Positions 10,416 to 22,247 of a stretch of DNA of 25,000 bases are shown piece by piece (the stretch's first letter is position 1; each line of letters starts with the position of its first letter). The stretch covers positions 22,501-47,500 of the forward strand of contig KV908537.1 in the NCBI GenBank assembly GCA_002005505.1, in the 5' to 3' direction. Source of the stretch: Botryococcus braunii (lineage: Eukaryota; Chlorophyta; Trebouxiophyceae). The position numbers and the translations under genes are program-made. The notes beneath the pieces are model-generated. The model was given only the letters and a program-made list of their open reading frames with translations. It was not told the DNA's origin and ran no database searches.

Positions 10416-11428
10416 CGGAGTTCATGATTGTTTTAATAAACGCCGTAACAGCCTTTAGGATGGCTTTAGTGGTAAGCATGTGCATGAAGACAATATGATG
10501 GTTGCAGGAGCTTGGAGTTCAACTGGGTCCTGTATTGACTCTTTCAGAGTCCTCGGGACCAGGACCTCAACCGCGTCCTGTGGCATTGGCAATGCAAGCT
10601 GGTATTCACACCAATCTCTTCATGCATTTGCTGCCGTTGCTGTTGACTGTGTTGATCATAAACATGAGTGTTCTATTACGATGCTCTTGATATTCTAGGC
10701 ACGCTAACAAAATTGGCAAATAATGCAAGGGTGGAAGAAGGATTGTTAGCTGCCTATGTCCTGGTCATGAAGGCCCGTCAGTCTGCTGTTTCCTAGATTG
10801 TCCTTCAGTTTTTACCTTGGAACCTCCAGGAGTACTTAGCTATTGTTCGAGTCTCTTGCCTTTTCTTTGTGTCTCTCCTTCCCGCACCCATAGAAATAGT
10901 GTCCAGCTAGTTTTCAAGGCTGCCCTGCCTCCTCCTGTCGTCCTCTTCCGTGTCTGTTATGGGAGTGGTGGCAGCAAAGCAAGGACGGGCAGAAGGGAAA
11001 CTCCCTCCCCCACCCCTTCCACCCAAGAGGCTGTTATCCCTGCCCATTCCATGGCGTCAAAGCAATCCGGAGATGCCATACGAGCTTTTGCCTTTAACTG
11101 CCGATTTCTTGAGCTGTGCGAGGAAATGAGGCTTGTTCAGTGTGGGGTCTATGGACGTATGGGCAGGGTGTGGAGCATAGGGTTTCCACGCTATTCGTTA
11201 GATGTGGAATACTTTTCCATGAACCGCGGGTTCATCTCACTCTTGCATTGGGAGGAGACTTGGAATCGGTGAGAGCCTTTTGGGCTGGACAATAGGTTGA
11301 CATGGATGTGTGGGATCGTGCCTGCAGGAATTGCAAGAAGTGCGCCAGTTTCAACCCCAGTCAACCCGGATGACACAGCAATTACCGTATCTGTGGATGT
11401 GGAATATCGCATCTGCACCCGTGGTTGA
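8725..11428 (+). CDS. Secreted SIMPL (DUF541) domain protein
   Basis: Six-exon gene, complete, 269 aa. Exons: 8725-8934, 9130-9225, 9638-9850, 10126-10221, 10508-10601 and 11328-11428 (stop TGA), all with GT-AG introns in matching phase. Residues 1-27 form a signal peptide with a hydrophobic core (CTTLVCVWGLVMLSSVKA). The domain begins at GQISVSGTGKVLTAPDTAT, continues across the first splice as VSFVVSSTKDTAVAARDDAA, then NGITPRDLTTRNIDLSPQTN, GYTYTLTYGVNV and GGDAVQLNGIQFSTSD. It ends with the helix AEARTLAVANAKTIAKQLAE, LGPVLTLSES and the final strand TAITVSVDVEYRI. This order matches SIMPL/DUF541 proteins, which are mostly bacterial envelope proteins of poorly defined role. Four N-glycosylation sequons (N40, N123, N130, N146) agree with secretion. 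An in-frame ATG at 8674 is an alternative start; 8725 was chosen because it places the signal peptide at the N-terminus. Introns carry T and G homopolymer runs. Confidence 0.92.
9402..9429. repeat. T17-G11 homopolymer tract
   Basis: A run of 17 T is followed directly by 11 G, in the second SIMPL intron (9226-9637). Such tracts are prone to length error in assemblies. Confidence 0.95.
10388..10415. repeat. T28 homopolymer tract
   Basis: An uninterrupted run of 28 T lies in the fourth SIMPL intron (10222-10507). As A28 on the minus strand it could be the tail of an old retroposed sequence, but I see no flanking duplication to support that. Confidence 0.95.
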
Positions 11429-14306
11429 TGCACAAGAGGTGTTGGAGCTAGCACTGGACACTGAAATGCAGCATTCATATATTTGGAGATTTGCGCTGGC
11501 ATGCCCACCGTTAATACCGGTGCAGTGTCAAGAGCATTTTGGTTGATACTACTTAAGTACGCAACGTTTCACGTCGTCCACACGGAGATGTTGGAACACT
11601 ACCATGCCATGTTGGCATTTGCAATGTTTGCTCTATGCGGCTTAGATGCTGCTGCCATGCATGTTACTTATGGCATTTGTTTTGATATGACTGAGAAGTG
11701 TCTGTTGTATAGCCACCTCATGCCACTTTAGGTGGACCGAGTGGTCCCCCAAGTGGCCGGGAGAAGTATACATGGGAACACGCTAAACCAATCGAGTGTA
11801 TTAAAATATGCCATGGTTATGGGTATGCCTTGGTGAGTAACGTTACAGACGTCAAATCAACGAAGACACCTGGAACGCTTCTGGACTTCATGCTGTATGT
11901 CACAGCCAGAAGGTTAGCTAATGGACCTCAACCAGGGGTATGATTTTGCAGTGACGTTGAGGGCCCTTTCGGCAAGATCTGGCATTGGGTGAATGTGTTC
12001 CTTGTCAGGATCCTTCCGGAAGTACCAACCTGGTTAGAAGTGTGTACCACCTTATTATTATGAAATTTGACATACGGGAAGGGTCGGCCATTTCTTTCAG
12101 GAGATCAGGAGTGACGTGTGTTACGGACTTTTCAGCTATGTCAAATGCGGAGCTCGTTTGAAGCCACACCGCACTTTGACAATATCACCTGTGTTACCGA
12201 GGATTATAATCACTTCTTTCTCCTCTAGTTTCAAATCCGTTCGAGTGCTACTGTGTGAGGGGGGAAAGAAGTATTTAGTGGTGCTACTGTCGTCAATCCA
12301 CACGGGGATTGAGGCCTTATCCAATGAGCATGCTTGTTAGGGAGTAGTACGTGGTACATGGAGTGGGTGTTATGATTGTCTTACTGAAGTGTGGTGGAGT
12401 TTGTTCTAAGAAGCCAAAAAGTGTCAACATGTTTTATACGCAAGTTGACTGACAGGCACAGTTATCCGTCGTCAAGGGGTCAAGTGTAACTTTCATTTTT
12501 TTTGGCAAGGGGATATGGCCTACTTTCTTCCCTCAATAATTGTGCGTGTTTTCCAGCTACTACAAAAGGGATACACGGTATCAGGGGTCGAGACACGAGC
12601 ACGGCTGGAACTGGGGTAAATACTTTTGTTGCTCCAGGGGACGCCACGCGTTAAAAGGTAAGAAGCATGCACACAAGCCCATCAAGGGAACTGCGAGCAG
12701 AATCAAAAGTGCACATGAGGAAGTGGGGACTGCGTGCAAGTGATCAAATGGTACCCGCAAACCCAAGCTCCCAGCACTCCATCCATGAGCAACGAGAAAC
12801 GTCCCCTACAAGAGTTCTGCAGGGGATTTGAGTGGTTTTGTTCATTTCCATCCCATCGTAGTCTCACCAAGGGGGCTGTGGGTCGGGAATCTCTCGGAGG
12901 TGACTAGCTTGTGTCACCCACATCCCTAGGGTTTGGCGAGTTGTAAGATTATGGCGTTGACCTTTATCTCAACAATTCCCCTGTTTTGCGGAGTGATGTA
13001 TACAGATGTATACGTGCATTGCTTTAAGTGAAGAAACACAACGTCATTCTCAGCACACGCCTGGTGCATTCAACACGAGACACTAGTACTCAAGGTCAGG
13101 CAATGCAAATTTGGTGAGTCCCTTTTACTTCTAGTTTTTTACACTTCATTTCTCTTCAAGCTTAATGGTAAACCTCCTACTTTTGATTTCGCAACATTGC
13201 TTCATGTCCATCCTGCGCATGCCACTTACACTTGCGCAAGCTTGAATACCATAACTTTCATTTTATCAGCTCCTTGTCCATCGTTCAAGAACTCTGTGTG
13301 AAGTACCGGCATGGCTAAGACACAGGATAAAACACCGGGATCGCTAACCTGAACATTAAAATATCTTGGTAATTCATGTCTCAGCTCCGAAAGTAATTAA
13401 CAAGCTACCAGAATTGCAAAGTTTTGCCAGGAAAATTATTTTAAAACTGACCAGAATTGTAAATTTTGGCCCCAAAAAGATTTTTACCCGGCAAATTAAT
13501 ACGACCGATACGGTACATCATTACAGCAGATGCACCTGTCGCACCATGCGACTTGGCTTCTGCCAAATACCCCTGACCTAAACAGACATGCCTAAAGTCC
13601 ACGACACCAAAATACTAATATTCCAAGCTTTTTCCATAGCCTACCCAGTCGAGCATGGTGTCCAGACAACTGAACTTCACAGCAATCACTTCACAGCCTT
13701 TGTGAGGATACAGTAGTCCTTGCAAATATATTCGAGACATTTATATCCCACAATCAAGGCCCTACTGCCCAGTCCTCTTAAATATATCTGTGTCACTCTC
13801 AACCCTCCCCACAATCCCTTCAGTAGAAGAGGAAGAGAACAACCCCCCCCCCCCCCCCGCGGGGCGGACCAAACACACAAATCCAGGTAGGGTGTGTGTC
13901 TAACTACATCAACACACACAGGATGCCAAAAATGGGAAGAACTCCTCTACACAGCAGGCAATACAAAACACTTGATATATCGATTTACAACACAGCTTTA
14001 AAAGCAAATTAAGGTGAGGCACTGTAGACTACATCTAAACCTGCTACCACACCCTTTACTTGTTCACTGACATGCTTGATGCACAAGAAATCTGATAGGC
14101 TTTAGAACTAGGGACTGCTTTGGCAAGGATAGTTGAGGGGTAACTATTTTAAGACGGCATTTAAAGCGGTATTCACACAGCTGCTGACACACTCCAAAGA
14201 ATGCAAGCATGGCTCCAGCTTGCCCAGCATGCATAAGAGTAATGACTATACCAGAAGAAGATGATCCCAGGACCAGGAAGTCATGAACAGATACAGCGGC
14301 ATTCAT
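11429..14306. other. Gene-poor stretch between the SIMPL and Alba genes
   Basis: I find no supported gene on either strand. Open frames are short and lack recognisable motifs; the minus frame at 12136-12324 is the most protein-like but has no family. A weak, diverged repeat of ACCAGAATTG occurs near 13410 and 13452. A C16 run is at 13843-13858. Both flanking genes end toward this stretch (SIMPL on plus, Alba on minus), so it holds two 3' flanks. Confidence 0.4.
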
Positions 14307-15908
14307 TCAATCCTCTTCGTCCTCCTCCTCCTCCGGTTCTGAATTACCATGTGCATCTGCAAGCAACACAATCTTAATGCTCTTGACAATTCGCCTTGAC
14401 CTGAGTAGAAGACATCGGAAGCCGAAAGGCTGTAGTGCAGTACAGATCCCCAAATTTTGCTTTGTACTGCTACTCAAGCCATAATTGGACATGTACTAGC
14501 CTACCGCCAGCGTACAGGACATCCTCCAATGACGTCTCTCAGGAAGCACCCTTCTCTACAAGCCAGGAACTATACTTGAAAATCTCCCCCATCCCACTAC
14601 GGGATAGCTGAGCAGACTGCTACATTGTCCAAGATGTTGCAGACTTCAAACGACACAATCAACGTCAATAAACGTTTGTAGGTATAAACAAGACCGTTTT
14701 CTTCAAAGACCATGCTGCACATCCAACTGGCGATCCCGTAAGATGAAATGGTGATACGTCACTCAACATTACATTACATGCACAGGCATATGGTGGGCAC
14801 TTTACTGACATCACGAAAAACCCTGATTGCAGACATACCTGCTAGGCCATCCGCCTCTTCAGAGTTAGCATGGTTCATTTCTTGTGCAATCAAATCATCA
14901 AATTCAGGAGACTTTGTCAAGATGATCTCCATCTTTGGTTTCTGACGAGTCCTGCAAACATAAGCTGATCAGCCCTCTGGCCCAGCATCACAGGTGAAGG
15001 AACCCACCCTTTCCCTGGCGACCTGTCACTGGTGTTTCTAAGACTTTCACACTGCAGCATTCTCCTGGTTCCAATGTAGATGAAATGGGAGTGCCAGCTA
15101 GGCCTTATATCAACTTACATAAGGTGTTTTGTAAGGAGTCTATGGAGACCTTTCTTCCACTACACAAGCCCTTGGGATGAAGCTGGCCGGAGCCGGTATC
15201 GCTTCATGGCACAAGAATTGTGCCATGCCAGCTTCATCCCACAAGAATTGTGTAGTGGAGGCCAGGTCACATTCAAATCCATACAAACCAACCTATCTAA
15301 CGCTTAGCTGGCCCTCCCATACCATCCATATTGCAGCCATGAGAAGGCTACACGTTAGGTTCTTGGAAATATCACTGACAGGTTGTCAAGAGGGGGGGGG
15401 GGTGCGACACCCGCGGTCACGGACTCACGAGCCTTTGCTTCGAACACACATGGACCAACTGGAAATATTTGTACATTCACAATCAAGCTGCAAGTTATGC
15501 CACCTGTATTCGTCTGTCAGAAGTTCTAATGAGGTCGAGAGTCTTTGTTCGATCGCAAGATTTCTGTTCTTTAGAATCTCGGCGACGGTGACCATAGGGG
15601 CCACCGCAACCCCCAGAGCACTCAGCTGCACTTCTCCGTGCTCTTGAAGAAAGCGCTTAGCCAAATTGATGTAGCTTATAGGTTTCCGGGTACTCGACAC
15701 CAGGATCCTGTGTAACGACGAGGCTGGTTAGAACTCGGCCAAAGTCCTTCAATATTAGCAACAGGCAACGGTCGTATAGCATCGCCAGCAACACTTTCTA
15801 AATGTCTAATAGAAGAAACGCTTCATTTCGTTTACGGGGAGTTCAGGAATGGTATATTATATCAGGAGGCCAGACCTACCTCGCAGGGTGTGACTGTGCT
15901 TCAGCCAT
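14307..15908 (-). CDS. Alba domain nucleic-acid-binding protein
   Basis: Four-exon gene, complete, 131 aa. Exons: 15908-15880 (ATG), 15707-15504, 14951-14839 and 14356-14307 (stop TGA). Splice phases 2, 2 and 1 agree at each join. The protein starts MAEAQSHPARILVSSTRKP and continues ISYINLAKRFLQEHGEVQLS, then ALGVAVAPMVTVAEILKNR, then the C-terminal strand QKPKMEIILTKSPEFDDL. These are the standard Alba elements: an N-terminal strand, the helix with the Ser-Ala-Leu-Gly surface, the AEILK helix and a closing beta strand. Alba proteins bind DNA or RNA; in eukaryotes many act in RNA processing or translation. After the domain comes an acidic tail ending PEEEEDEED, which replaces the RGG-rich tail of longer plant Alba proteins and places this in the short class. 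Introns are 172, 552 and 482 bp. The middle intron contains a complex inverted repeat. Confidence 0.93.
15157..15258. repeat. Nested inverted and direct repeats inside an Alba intron
   Basis: The outer arms 15157-15187 and 15227-15258 are inverted copies: CCACTACACAA, a diverged 7-10 base part, then GGGATGAAGCTGGC. Inside is a second perfect hairpin, TGGCACAA (15207-15214) with TTGTGCCA (15218-15225). GCTTCATNNCACAAGAATTG also occurs as a direct repeat at 15201 and 15231. The segment lies within the second Alba intron. Confidence 0.8.
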
Positions 15909-17733
15909 TTTTAGCTGACCTTGGCAAAATATTTCAAGTGCAAGCGTCTCTAATTGTCGAGCTGCGCTGTATGCTTTCCTTAAACTGCTTGGTATGGGAG
16001 ACAAACCGTCGACCGCGACTCGCCGCCCCTCCTTCAGCCGGAAGTCTTGAGGTCTTTACAGTAAAATAATGCCCCACGGCGCCGCCTGAGGGCGGCCCCA
16101 GCACTCGCTGCTGGGCCCCCCCAAGGGGTACCGGGACAAACACCATAGGATAGAGCTTCACTCTTAATACTAAACACCATATAAACAAAAAGGCTTCACT
16201 CTTAATTTTTAACATACTTGACTTTTACAGGGAGACTGCTATATTCACATCTCTTTCTAAAGGGAAAAGTGAAATATCTCAGTCTCAGGCTCCCGATGCC
16301 CGAATAGTCAATTATCGACATCCGAATGGCCACAAGTGCAAAAATTATATATTCCCGTTTAGAAATCAAATAACAAGACTTTCCCTCTAACCACTATATG
16401 CAGGAAAAATTCAGCGCGATATGCCCTCAGTCCCGTAATCCAAAGTGCACCCACTTGTTTTTTGGGGGGGGGGGGGGGGCGGGGAGGGGGGAGTCCCCCC
16501 AAGGGACGATGGGGCCCATCCTATCATGGTAGGGCTGCCACAGTAGACAATCTCGGAGTGGAGTGTAAGCGCTTTGGCAATGATTTGGCAACTAGTATGT
16601 TTCTCCCTGCATCACACGTGAAGGGTGTGTGAGACTCACACTGTGAGTCCATTCTTCCATGTGGCTGTCCCCATTCTGTATTATGCTTTGTTTTACTCTG
16701 CTAAAGAAGTGTGAGATAACGTCATCAAGGGTTTCAGTCCGTGTTACTGTCTCTTCACTGTACCTGTGGCTTTCAGTTTGGTTGGGATTCCTGATGTAAT
16801 ATATGTGCCAGCATCTTTCAGCAGGATGTCCCGTATACATGCATGCATTTGTTCTCGTGTGTTTGGGTCATATCTGCAAGACACTTTGGCATTTCTCAAG
16901 ATAGTGGGCATGTCGCAGTTACTGTTTACTTCATAATATTTGATAACAGGCAAATCCCCATGGAAAAGCACGCTCGAACTATGGAAAGCATCCTTCTTCA
17001 GATCCCAAGTTTAAAATTTTGTTCAATTCTGTCTTGTGAAAACTTTCCAGATCCGGATCTCCCCCTATGCCATCCCGATGGTTCACACCTGACTCTAATT
17101 GCCCCCTCCGTACCCGCAAAAACAACACTAAAAGGCATAGCGAAAAAACGGCCAAGCGCGCTGTTTAGATGGGCGGTCCAAAAGAAATGTCCGAATGCAC
17201 CCAGCCGGGGTAAAGCAGCAAAGACAGGCATGAGGTGGACATACCTTCCCATCGGAACCTCCTGCGTCGGTACAGCCGCCACCGTTGGGAGGGGTTGCAC
17301 ATCTCTCCTTGCTTATGCCTATCTGATTGGGCTTAGCTTTGCACATACTCTACGCGGTTTGCCAGTCCGCCTCGACTTGCACTTTCTGGGCAACAGTTGT
17401 TGTTGCAACAGATGAGTGTTTCCGGTGAAGGGTTTTCATCGCTTTCGTATAAGGGTTTACTGTGGGGCGTTCACAGCATTCATATTGGCGCTGGCAGGCG
17501 TCGTGGCGTTTCTCCATCCCCTATGGTTTACGTGGTAGGTGTGCGGCTGGTTTGTGTTGGGTTTTGAACATACTTATAGGGTGCCTTGTCCTTTAGGTGA
17601 TCTTGATGTAAAATACAGGATGGACATAAGGCACAACTGTGTACAGGTGCATTGTCAGAAATAAGGTACATATAGATCTAGATCATACGTTTTGTGAGTG
17701 AGCACTTAAAGCTGCCGTCATCGCAGTGCTTGG
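15909..17733. other. Stretch without a recognised gene
   Basis: It contains the 5' flank of the Alba gene, a GC-rich imperfect hairpin near 16094-16117 (GGCCCCAGCA with TGCTGGGCC), a G16 run at 16464-16479 and unrecognised open frames at 16744-17415 (listed separately). From 17416 to 17733 I see nothing. Confidence 0.35.
16744..17012 (-). other. Unrecognised coding-like open frame
   Basis: The minus frame stays open for about 89 codons between stops, with protein-like composition (VLFHGDLPVIKYYEVNSNCD, then KVSCRYDPNTREQMHACIRD, then ILLKDAGTYITSG). A good donor, CACAG followed by GTACAG, lies just before the stop near 16755. A second frame continues the open stretch to 16592 (TLDDVISHFFSRVKQSII), but I could not make phases agree. 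The plus strand over 16843-17415 is also open for 190 codons from an ATG, and one of the two is a shadow. No family is recognised on either strand. Confidence 0.3.
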
Positions 17734-17865
17734 CAACTGGATTGGAAAAGACACAGGGCATTTCAGGTGCTAGTGCATGTCCATGAGTTGCTAACTTGAA
17801 ACAGCAGTCAGTCATGCGGAGTGCAGCTGAGGCAGATATCCTGTACGACCTGTCTGCACGGATAC
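17734..17865. repeat. Dispersed repeat block A (first copy)
   Basis: About 130 bases, from AACTGGATTGGA to GCAC-GATAC, recur at 19528-19662 in the same orientation with scattered substitutions. Shared words include AAGACACAGGGCATTTCAG, TGCTAGTGCATGTCCATGAG and TGCAGCTGAGGCAG. No intron-like gaps separate the two copies. Confidence 0.85.
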
Positions 17866-17942
17866 ACTAAGGTTAAGCATGTTTACTGTTGTATATGTTG
17901 ATGGAGAGAGGCGTATCCGTATGCGCACCAAGACGTACCCTT

Positions 17943-18259
17943 TTGACCAGAACATTCACTTCTCTATACAAGACCTTATTGTGTAACGCACTTCACAATT
18001 AGATCTTCCTGCTGTATTCACCCTTAGCCCAATACAGCACAAACAGGTGTTTTATCACGTACCCATACCACGTCCCCGCTACTCTTCCGTACACACACCC
18101 GTAGTGTGACAGCAGCGATAACTGTTTACAAACAGTCATACAAGCAAGTCTCTCGCCAATGTTCTTACTCCACAGTGCATGCTTCACATACTCAAAGAAC
18201 ATTGGTTGAATATACACAAGATTGGAGCCCCAAGATGATTATTTCCACCTCTGAAGTCT
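17943..18259 (-). pseudogene. Intronless retrocopy of the unit at 18287-18932
   Basis: This 317-base block aligns along its whole length with the four exon blocks of the neighbouring unit (326 bases). The three intervening segments of 112, 86 and 122 bp are absent at precisely their GT and AG boundaries as read on the minus strand. Only two small gaps (7 and 2 bases) remain, and they account for the 9-base difference. Over 18157-18259 there are 4 mismatches in 103 aligned bases. A minus frame of about 72 codons (18217-17999) runs through it (MFFEYVKHALWSKNIGERLA). It begins at a GTG and resembles no family I know. No poly(A) tail or clear target-site duplication is visible. The simplest reading is reverse transcription of a spliced RNA. 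Confidence 0.8.
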
Positions 18260-18286
18260 CTTGCATGGATTAGAAGTATTCACCTG

Positions 18287-18932
18287 TTGACCAGAACACT
18301 AACTTTTTTATGCAAGACCTTATTGTGCATCGCACTTCACAATTAGATCTTCCTGCATACCAAGATCTGTCCGTTACGAGTGTTCGTCAACTTCCATTCA
18401 ATATTTCTAATCAATGCTCAATGCAAATACACGACTGTACGGATACTTATGCATGGGCACACACCTGCTGTATTCCATAGCCACCCTTAGCCCAATACAG
18501 CACAAACAGGTGTTTTATCACATACCCACACCACAACGCCGCTGCATGCTAAGTTTCCGTCAGTAATCTAAACCAAACACCACCATCCAGAAGTATGCTT
18601 GAACACATCGTGAGCGACAGTACTGACCGCTACTCTTCCGTACACACACCCTTAGTGTCACAGCAGTGATCACTGTCTACAAACAGTCATACAAGCAAGT
18701 CTCTAGCCTGTTTAGGCAGTTCTTCTGTTAATATACAGCTAGCATGTCCAAATGACACTGAAAGCTTACAAACCCAGTGATCGCAACCAAACCGCTGCAA
18801 CCGTCACTTTTCGGAGATCGTGGGCTTACCAATGTTCTTACTCCACAGTGCATGCTTCACATACTCAAAGAACATTGGTTTAATATACACGAGGTTGGAG
18901 CCACAAGATGATTATTTCCACCTCTGAAGTCT
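18287..18932 (-). ncRNA. Intron-bearing parent-type unit (spliced non-coding RNA or decayed gene)
   Basis: Transcription on the minus strand is inferred from three introns. They are 18829-18708 (GTAAGC to AAACAG), 18627-18542 (GTCAGT to ATGCAG) and 18464-18353 (GTGTGT to ATGCAG). Each is canonical, and each is missing from the adjacent copy. Exon blocks are 18932-18830, 18707-18628, 18541-18465 and 18352-18287. The joined sequence has stops in every frame I checked. In the frame that is open in the retrocopy, a TAG falls at the first junction, where the retrocopy has CGAG. So the unit is either non-coding or a gene that has since decayed. The full transcript ends are unknown; homology to the retrocopy stops at 18932, just at a TTGGCAG that could be a further acceptor. 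Confidence 0.6.
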
Positions 18933-19527
18933 GCCAAGCTCGACCACGATCTCATTTCCTATGCGGCTCGATCGTAACCGTCAGTAATGGTACACTGCTC
19001 ACGTGCCGCTCCTAACCGTACTTCATAGTCACATAAAGTGAATATGCAGTACCACACCTGATGTGGTCATCAGTCTCATATCTTAATTAAATATAAATGA
19101 TCTTATCACCTAGTTAGCGTGCACACTCGATGGAGTCTCTAACTTGATGCTCACTTGCAACTGTCCAAGATTTGTACTGACGTGCAGGTCCTTATGTGAG
19201 TGTCCCAGTACACCGTCATTACTGTCCCTGAAACGCCTATGCATGCGTTTCCCTGTGCCTTGTACTTTCTCAGTTTGTTTTTGTTCATATCGTGGATGTG
19301 TCTAAAACTGCACTTGTAAACATTAGCCTTCAATACGTATCCAAACGTACGCACGTACCTTACGGCTCATCAGTTTACACAACAATTACTTAGTGTACAA
19401 TAGAGTCCCTTGAACAGAGAAGGGACTGGGACTCTAGTGAGTGTAGGCATGTACTCGAACGTAGCCGTATTAGGCCTTATCCAGAGATGGTTTGCTGGAT
19501 GCTTAATACAAGACCTTGATGCAACGG
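18933..19527. other. Stretch without a recognised gene
   Basis: This lies upstream, in minus sense, of the intron-bearing unit. A minus open frame at 19151-19354 and a plus frame at 19410-19592 show no recognisable family. Further exons of the intron-bearing unit could lie here, but there is no second copy to align against. Confidence 0.3.
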
Positions 19528-19662
19528 AACTGGATTGGACAAGACACAGGGCATTTCAGATGCTAGTGCATGTCCATGAGTTGCTGAATTGAAAAAGCAG
19601 ACAGTGGTACGGACTGCAGCTGAGGCAGTTATCCTGAACGAAGTGTCCGCACAGATACAGGT
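19528..19662. repeat. Dispersed repeat block A (second copy)
   Basis: Direct-orientation partner of 17734-17865, with the same start (AACTGGATTGGA) and aligned throughout. Homology fades after CACAGATAC. Blocks A and the retrocopy/parent pair occur in the order A, retrocopy, parent, A along the plus strand. Confidence 0.85.
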
Positions 19663-20820
19663 GTTGCCGATCGCCCATAACTTTTAATAGTTTGGTGGGT
19701 GATGAACACCACCCTGTGATTTCTTGCTGTTCGGCTCCTCAGCCGATCCCGGACCGCTATCCCTATCTTTTTTGTTCCCTCTTTAGGTCATTACGTGAGT
19801 TCATCTGGCAACCTGAGCTTTCGTCTGGTCAGCTTCATAGTTGATTGTTTCCAGTTTAGGCCTTCTTGACTTGGCCCGTTTCTGGCCCTTGTCCCGTCCT
19901 TGGCTCAGATCTGGGGCTTTCCCGCCACTCATTCTCTGCTGCTTGTCCACCTCTATTTTCTTACAGTTTGTATCCCATATCTGTTGGTGCTTGTAGCGAC
20001 ACAGCAAAGCGGAAGAGGTTTTCAGAAAGGACACAAGTTCACGAGTCCACGGAAAAGATGTTACATGAATGATCCGCACGCCCACTCGTAAACTCAGGGT
20101 GAGTCTAATTATAAGTGTACTGCCTCTGACGCGTAGTCGGGCAACCGAGCGAACTACTTGAGCGAGGTTGTACTGCGGATCTAGATCACAAGGCAACTCA
20201 TAGAGCAATGCCAAGGACCACTAGAGCATTAGACCTTAGGAAATGCTACAGTGCTCGTGTTCCTGTGGACTCGGTTTTTCATCTCATCATGCCCTATGGG
20301 CTGGGAAGATGAAAATTCCTTTGCTTCTTACAAGCGTTGGATAAAAAGACCAGCCTAATGTTTATACGACCCAAACCCACATGCTTCAAGCTAAGAGTCA
20401 CACCCAGCAAGCAGCCAGCTGGCGACTCACAGCGGGATCAACACGGAAAATCACCCGACGCATGACAAAACATCCGTCCACATCTTGTTGTGCACTGACG
20501 GCCTCTTCCACTTCTTCTTCTCCTTCTTCTTCGCAACGCGAGTCTATGTTTCTGTGCTGTATGCGGCATCCCTGACGGCGGTGCTGATGCACAGAGTGCT
20601 ACCTAGGCTCGGTAGTGCAGTATCGAACCACTCCTGCCACGGGCGATTTCGACCTAGTTGTATTCACGTGTTAGTTTATGCTTCTCGATGCTGCTGTGTG
20701 CGTTTGTGTTGGTGCTACTTCATGCTGCAATGTTTTCCTCGTTTCAGTGCTGCTTTTCAGAGCCTTCCGGAGGGGTTTTCACTGCTACCACGCTTTACAA
20801 TCCCGCCCCCCTTCGCTCGC
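19663..20820. other. Stretch with unassigned open frames
   Basis: The longest frame is minus 20214-19801, 137 codons from a TTG. Its second half is strongly basic (DKGQKRAKSRRPKLETINYE). It has no ATG-led start at its beginning and no family I recognise. Another minus frame at 20592-20398 encodes an acidic run (CEEEGEEEVEEAV) and also lacks an ATG start. Neither is supported as a gene. Confidence 0.25.

Positions 20821-22247
<1,427 letters not shown>

Noticed and set aside
10817..11272. 151-codon plus open frame
   Set aside because: It lies within the last SIMPL intron (10602-11327), has no motif, and the exons on either side join in phase without it.
17879..17986. A 35-codon plus frame (FTVVYVDGERRIRM) faintly like a Sec24 strand
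   Set aside because: The resemblance covers only about ten residues, no neighbouring exons support it, and its end runs into the minus-strand retrocopy.
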